Source: Fenollaria timonensis (lineage in GTDB: Bacteria > Bacillota > Clostridia > Tissierellales > Peptoniphilaceae). From it: a DNA stretch of 64,000 nt. Position numbers and translations under genes: made by a program. The stretch covers positions 488,082 through 552,081 of the forward strand of contig NZ_LN898229.1 of the NCBI RefSeq assembly GCF_001457835.1, written 5' to 3'. Positions 61,101 through 64,000 of this stretch are shown in pieces (the stretch's first letter is position 1; every line of letters starts with the position of its first letter). Under the pieces are notes generated by a model. That model did no database searches. It had not been told where the DNA came from and was given only the letters and a program-made list of their open reading frames with translations.

Positions 61101-64000
61101 ATTGAAGACGAAAGTGGCAAGGCTATGGACTTCACTAGAGAAGGAAATAAAGCTAAGCTAATTATTCCAGAAGGCAAAGAACTTTCCAATGTAAATATCA
61201 CAGCTATGGACTTTGGCCACAACATAAACGAAGTAACAGCTGAGATGCTTGTATTTAAGGACATGTTCGGTTCTCTTGAAGTTGAGGTTAAACAAGCAGG
61301 AACTGAAGCTCTTAACCTTGAATACAAAGTTTATACTGAAGACGGAAAAGAGCTTAAAAACTACGAACATCTTAAGTTTGGCAAGTATAAACTTGTAGTT
61401 ACAAACTATTCTAACAAATTCGAATTAAAGGGCGAAAGTGAAATTCCATTCGAAATATCACAAGATAATAAAAATTACAAGATAACTCTTGAATTTACTG
61501 AAATACCTACTGGCAGAATTACTATCAAAGTGGCATCAAAAGACGATCTTGAATGGACTGACTTTGATATATTTGCAAAGAACGTTAAAAATAATAAGGT
61601 ATTTAAATTTATTCAAGACGAAGGCATATATGACAAGTACTTCGATGCTGACCTTCCATACGGCGACTACAATTTCTACGCAGAATTTAAAAATGGCAAA
61701 GAAGGCTACTCAATAACATTTGACGAAGACATGCCATTTACAGTTAACGGTTCAACTAACTACTCAACTGTAACTGCAAATATCAAGAGAAGCGGTTTCT
61801 ACAAGGTTCATATCACTACTGAGGGCGCTGAAGGCGTTAAATACCTTGCTAAAGATAGTAAAAACGGAAGCATAGTTGGTCTTGACGAGTTAGCTGAAGG
61901 CACTTGGATGATATTCCCTGAAAAGATGCCAGAAGGCATGTATATAGAAAAGCCATATGAATATGTTACACTAACACAAGAAAAACCAGAAGCAAATGTG
62001 ACTTTCACTTATGAAGAAATTGGCGATAAGAAATTTAAATTTAATATAAAAGATAATTATGAGGACGCTGAGTACTACTTATGCGACTTCTATGGATGGG
62101 TAACAAACGGCAAAGAAGGCAAAGCTTTTGACTATGAAAAAGGCGGCATCGAATTAACACCAGGCACTTACTATGTAGAGGCCGAGGCTGATAGAGAAAG
62201 ATTTGGCGAAACAACTCTTACTATAGATAAAGAAAGCTATGAGCAAACATCTAGAACATTTAAGTCAACTACAGAAGCAGTTGAAGTAGAATTCAATTGG
62301 AAGGCTTATTCTGAAACAGATAAGATAAGTGAAGGCACCATCTTTGTTAATGATGACAATCTTCCTGCAGACTTGAAGAAAAATTCATATGAATATGTAT
62401 TAACAGGAACAAAGGGCGAGCCTATAAAGAAGACTTTCATTAAGACAGGCTTCAGCACTTGGTTTGTTAATCTACCATATGACTACTACCAAGCAGAAGT
62501 AAAGGGCCTTCCTGAAGGTTACACTATTGATACTAAAGAATTTGTTATTAATAGCAAAGAGTTCCAAGTAGAATTTGTTGTAATACCTGAAAAGGAAGAA
62601 GAAGATAAAGAGAAAGTTAAGGTAAATTTTGAATTCTATTATGGCGAAGAAAAAATTAGCCCAGTTAGCTTTATACTTGATGGCGATGAAGAAACTGAAT
62701 ATACTGATGGCGAAGTAGAATTAACATTTGGTGAACATGAATTAGAAGTATTTGAACCAAAAGAATATATTCAAAAAGAAAAGTTTAGTACTATAACAGT
62801 TACTAAAGATACAAAGAATTTACGTATTGAGCTTGAAGAATATAAAGAACCACCAGCTCCATCAGGAGAAGGAACTATCACTGTAAAGATTTATGAAGTA
62901 AACGGAAAGAACGAAAGAGAAACAACTTCGTTTGCATATGTCGATTCAAAATTTGCGATGGGTGGAGAAACAGTTAAAGTTCCGTATGGTGAACATACTG
63001 TTAAACTTGCATCAACTTGGAATAGATTAGGCAAGTATGATGAAGAAAAGTCCGTTTCATCTAAAACTGTTAAAATTGATGAAAACAATCAAAACGTTGA
63101 AGTAAAACTTACTATGGTAGTTAAAGGATCAACACCAACACCTGAGCCAGATCCAGAACCAGAACCAGAACCAAACCCAGATGGTAAAGGAATTTTGAAG
63201 GTGGAAGTTTATGAATTTAGCGATGCAGGTGCTAAGCTGGATGCATTTGCAAATGTTATGCTTGATGGTGCTTTCAAAAAAGTTAAAGATATCAAGGAAG
63301 TTTCTTATGGTACACACACTGTGGAATTGTCTAGCTACACATGGAATATGTATGGCAAATATGATCCAGACAAATCCATAATCAAGAAAACTGTTACAGT
63401 TGATGCAAATAATCCAAACGTTACAGTTAAGCTATACAAAGTATTAAAAGGAACAAAAGCTAATCCACCAAAAGATGATGAGACAACACCGACACCAGAA
63501 CCAACACCAGAGCCTGAGCCACAAGAGCCTATAAAGGGCAAAGCAAGTTGGGACATCAACTACACTGGCAGCAGAACTGGACTTAACTTCTTTGAACAAG
63601 TTAAGCTATATAAAGTTGTAGATGGTAAAGATGAAGAAGTTAAACTAAGCTTTGACCAAGAATATAAGAAAGCCGAAAAAGAGCTTGAATTTGGTAAATA
63701 CGCTTATGTATTAAAAGATTTATCAGATTACCTAAAAGTTAATGTTAAAAACAAGAGAATAGAGTTTACTCTCGATGCAAAAAATCCAAGCTTCAAAGCA
63801 GTTTTTGAAATAGAAGATAAAAAAGAAGTTCAAATAGTTGAAGTAAGAATACCAAAGGACGCTAATGAAAGTCTTGATGATTATACAATCAGAGTCTTTG
63901 ACATGAAAGGCAATGAAGTAGAAGGTGTTACAAAGACAGCTAAGGGCTTTGAATTCCCAGCTATTTCAGGCGTTAATTACGAACTAAGACTTGACGGAAC
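58131..64000 (+). CDS. giant cell-envelope subtilisin-like protease (S8, lactocepin/C5a peptidase-like), cut by window end
   Basis: At least 1956 residues without a stop. Signal peptide 1-27 (cleavage near VFA), then a propeptide. The S8 triad is Asp174 in VLAIIDSNMDPSH, His251 in AAHGQHVSGTVAG and Ser566 in DMSGTSMATPHVTG. A PA domain (about 430-520) is inserted between His and Ser, as in lactocepins. Fn3-like domains follow (about 640-970). Beyond 1100 come repeated beta-domains, including two related units at about 1582-1665 and 1685-1765 joined by Pro-Glu-rich linkers (TPEPDPEPEPEPNP). GGGGGAGG precedes ATG 58131. Such enzymes feed peptides to the cell or cut host proteins. The anchor lies outside the window. 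Confidence 0.93.
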   Translation, partial: MKRKTISLILCLCMIFSLFAGYTTVFASEEKGEYIVYLDVEKQSPGYEEAYLNKDYGKAISLADEALDYYEGELKSMFAGIEVISRAQLLVPSLCVRLNKSDLDAIKALDYVKDVFNNDIIREPDVVRSDMRAFKDQSVMTDSIKMVNSNELIGNDEVLQKKYNGAGSVLAIIDSNMDPSHDAFYLSNAGLARLGKLDINNFLNGGKLSLKDNTQDQKLYEDVYRSEKIPFGWNYNTNKKDLNPEKEKAAHGQHVSGTVAGNAVQIDGKTWRGVAPEAQLLMMNVMKQGSTSSNIYIRAMQDAIVMGADAVNMSLGSTKGLPGQADGLVGKAINNGYAADTNFVIAAGNEGEYQGNLNIDNPDFGTMAAPGIATNAITVASLENKTMYVPVITHDGTKYIFQTAGDVQYKKGDYYLVDCGNGVIKAEDDIDDFKGKDLKGKVALIKRGGNTFSEKVLNAEKAGALGAIIYNNVEGELYMGVKGNKIPAIAITLDTAEKIKKDLSKPVSIDMRPQEADNPQFGELSSFTNWGLSAGGYMKPDITAPGGHIYSTQTMGNTFGDMSGTSMATPHVTGAIGVIRARLNEMLFAGETHKAALTKTILMNSAVPHVDPKTGQTTSPRRQGAGVMNLTKASMLDFTVVDRDTKIASKFIGNVDDKITLNLTIHNYSGTQKVLTPSVQATIEARDGKKLLLRPDELFSKTYEDKKVTVPAQTSVEYDITFPIEHLEKVEAFTNGAFVEGFLHLRDENGMEISFPFVSFKGSYDNIPSIEKPLYEFDFESEKPMYWNLKTRNHDWFKYSTHIETNYGTYKDDKDRTFNNVIIAGLKNFDDINEKKNTAEEPKPIFTPIVISPNADNYQDVLSIQMVMTRTANVKASIIDKEGKSEDFNIGLKYTNISTDPDNDKNRDTYLGYTAPGAVPLKDYEDGDYTLRLTAAAIKAPKESYPETYRDIKFTIDTVAPQFENSFYDENTRTLTFDIKEEGSGLDEFKIEDESGKAMDFTREGNKAKLIIPEGKELSNVNITAMDFGHNINEVTAEMLVFKDMFGSLEVEVKQAGTEALNLEYKVYTEDGKELKNYEHLKFGKYKLVVTNYSNKFELKGESEIPFEISQDNKNYKITLEFTEIPTGRITIKVASKDDLEWTDFDIFAKNVKNNKVFKFIQDEGIYDKYFDADLPYGDYNFYAEFKNGKEGYSITFDEDMPFTVNGSTNYSTVTANIKRSGFYKVHITTEGAEGVKYLAKDSKNGSIVGLDELAEGTWMIFPEKMPEGMYIEKPYEYVTLTQEKPEANVTFTYEEIGDKKFKFNIKDNYEDAEYYLCDFYGWVTNGKEGKAFDYEKGGIELTPGTYYVEAEADRERFGETTLTIDKESYEQTSRTFKSTTEAVEVEFNWKAYSETDKISEGTIFVNDDNLPADLKKNSYEYVLTGTKGEPIKKTFIKTGFSTWFVNLPYDYYQAEVKGLPEGYTIDTKEFVINSKEFQVEFVVIPEKEEEDKEKVKVNFEFYYGEEKISPVSFILDGDEETEYTDGEVELTFGEHELEVFEPKEYIQKEKFSTITVTKDTKNLRIELEEYKEPPAPSGEGTITVKIYEVNGKNERETTSFAYVDSKFAMGGETVKVPYGEHTVKLASTWNRLGKYDEEKSVSSKTVKIDENNQNVEVKLTMVVKGSTPTPEPDPEPEPEPNPDGKGILKVEVYEFSDAGAKLDAFANVMLDGAFKKVKDIKEVSYGTHTVELSSYTWNMYGKYDPDKSIIKKTVTVDANNPNVTVKLYKVLKGTKANPPKDDETTPTPEPTPEPEPQEPIKGKASWDINYTGSRTGLNFFEQVKLYKVVDGKDEEVKLSFDQEYKKAEKELEFGKYAYVLKDLSDYLKVNVKNKRIEFTLDAKNPSFKAVFEIEDKKEVQIVEVRIPKDANESLDDYTIRVFDMKGNEVEGVTKTAKGFEFPAISGVNYELRLDG

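Noticed and set aside
58398-63559. Many minus-strand and short plus-strand frames within the S8 protease
   Set aside because: They are shadows of one continuous, well-supported plus-strand coding frame.

Overview
The window looks like a chromosomal segment of an AT-rich, low-GC Gram-positive anaerobe. Terminators are rho-independent with U-tails, ribosome binding sites are strong AGGAGG types, and ECF vitamin transporters, Bce/Lan-type peptide-resistance modules, SLH-domain surface proteins and many peptidases are present. The overall style (peptide and amino acid user, IadA, M16C, C69 and S51 peptidases, ClpB with a DnaJ lacking the zinc finger) would fit Peptoniphilaceae/Tissierellia. That placement is inference; no rRNA or other taxonomic marker is present.

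Layout. 0.1-1.6 kb: arsenic sensing and methylation (arsR-arsM). 1.6-4.1 kb: radical SAM protein, HAD phosphatase and an orphan double-HicB protein. 4.16-5.64 kb: an IS3/IS150-type element sitting in the loop of a transcription terminator. 5.7-12.5 kb: isoaspartyl-peptide degradation pair, YbaK, a large M16C peptidase and a MATE pump. 12.7-15.5 kb: ABC transporter plus histidine kinase behind an 11-bp direct-repeat operator. 15.6-19.2 kb: dnaJ-clpB behind a CtsR-like operator. 19.3-20.8 kb: a 33-residue membrane peptide, a RelBE pair and TPP riboswitch-thiT. 21.2-26.2 kb: a very AT-rich BceRSAB-like module, probably acquired. 26.5-33.3 kb: PfoR-like membrane protein, C69 dipeptidase, DinJ-YafQ, MsrAB with a luciferase-like oxidoreductase, and a YARHG protein. 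33.4-38.8 kb: DUF4177 twins, small secreted protein, SLH protein and a second IS3-type element. 38.9-45.3 kb: small proteins, peptidase E, GNAT, a possible small RNA and a LanFEG-RK self-protection module without lantibiotic biosynthesis genes. 45.5-50.1 kb: glycerate dehydrogenase-like enzyme, a glycerate kinase-malic enzyme fusion, a papain-like protein and FMN riboswitch-ribU. 50.2-64 kb: surface region with a SHIRT/SLH adhesin, a second SLH protein and a giant S8 protease that runs off the window.

The most interesting signals are regulatory and structural. Both transcription units of the surface region carry a WalR-type box (TGTTAC-N5-TGTTAC), and the adhesin also has a 9-G tract upstream of its start. 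Two families of intergenic structured repeats recur with base-pair covariation. A TGA codon separates MsrAB from an in-frame hydrophobic, basic-ended helix. Promoter positions imply an ATT start for the MATE gene. The glycerate kinase-malic enzyme fusion has an internal ribosome binding site and start. Three peptide-resistance operons carry 11-bp direct repeats immediately upstream of their -10 boxes.

All calls come from reading the sequence; no database search was run.
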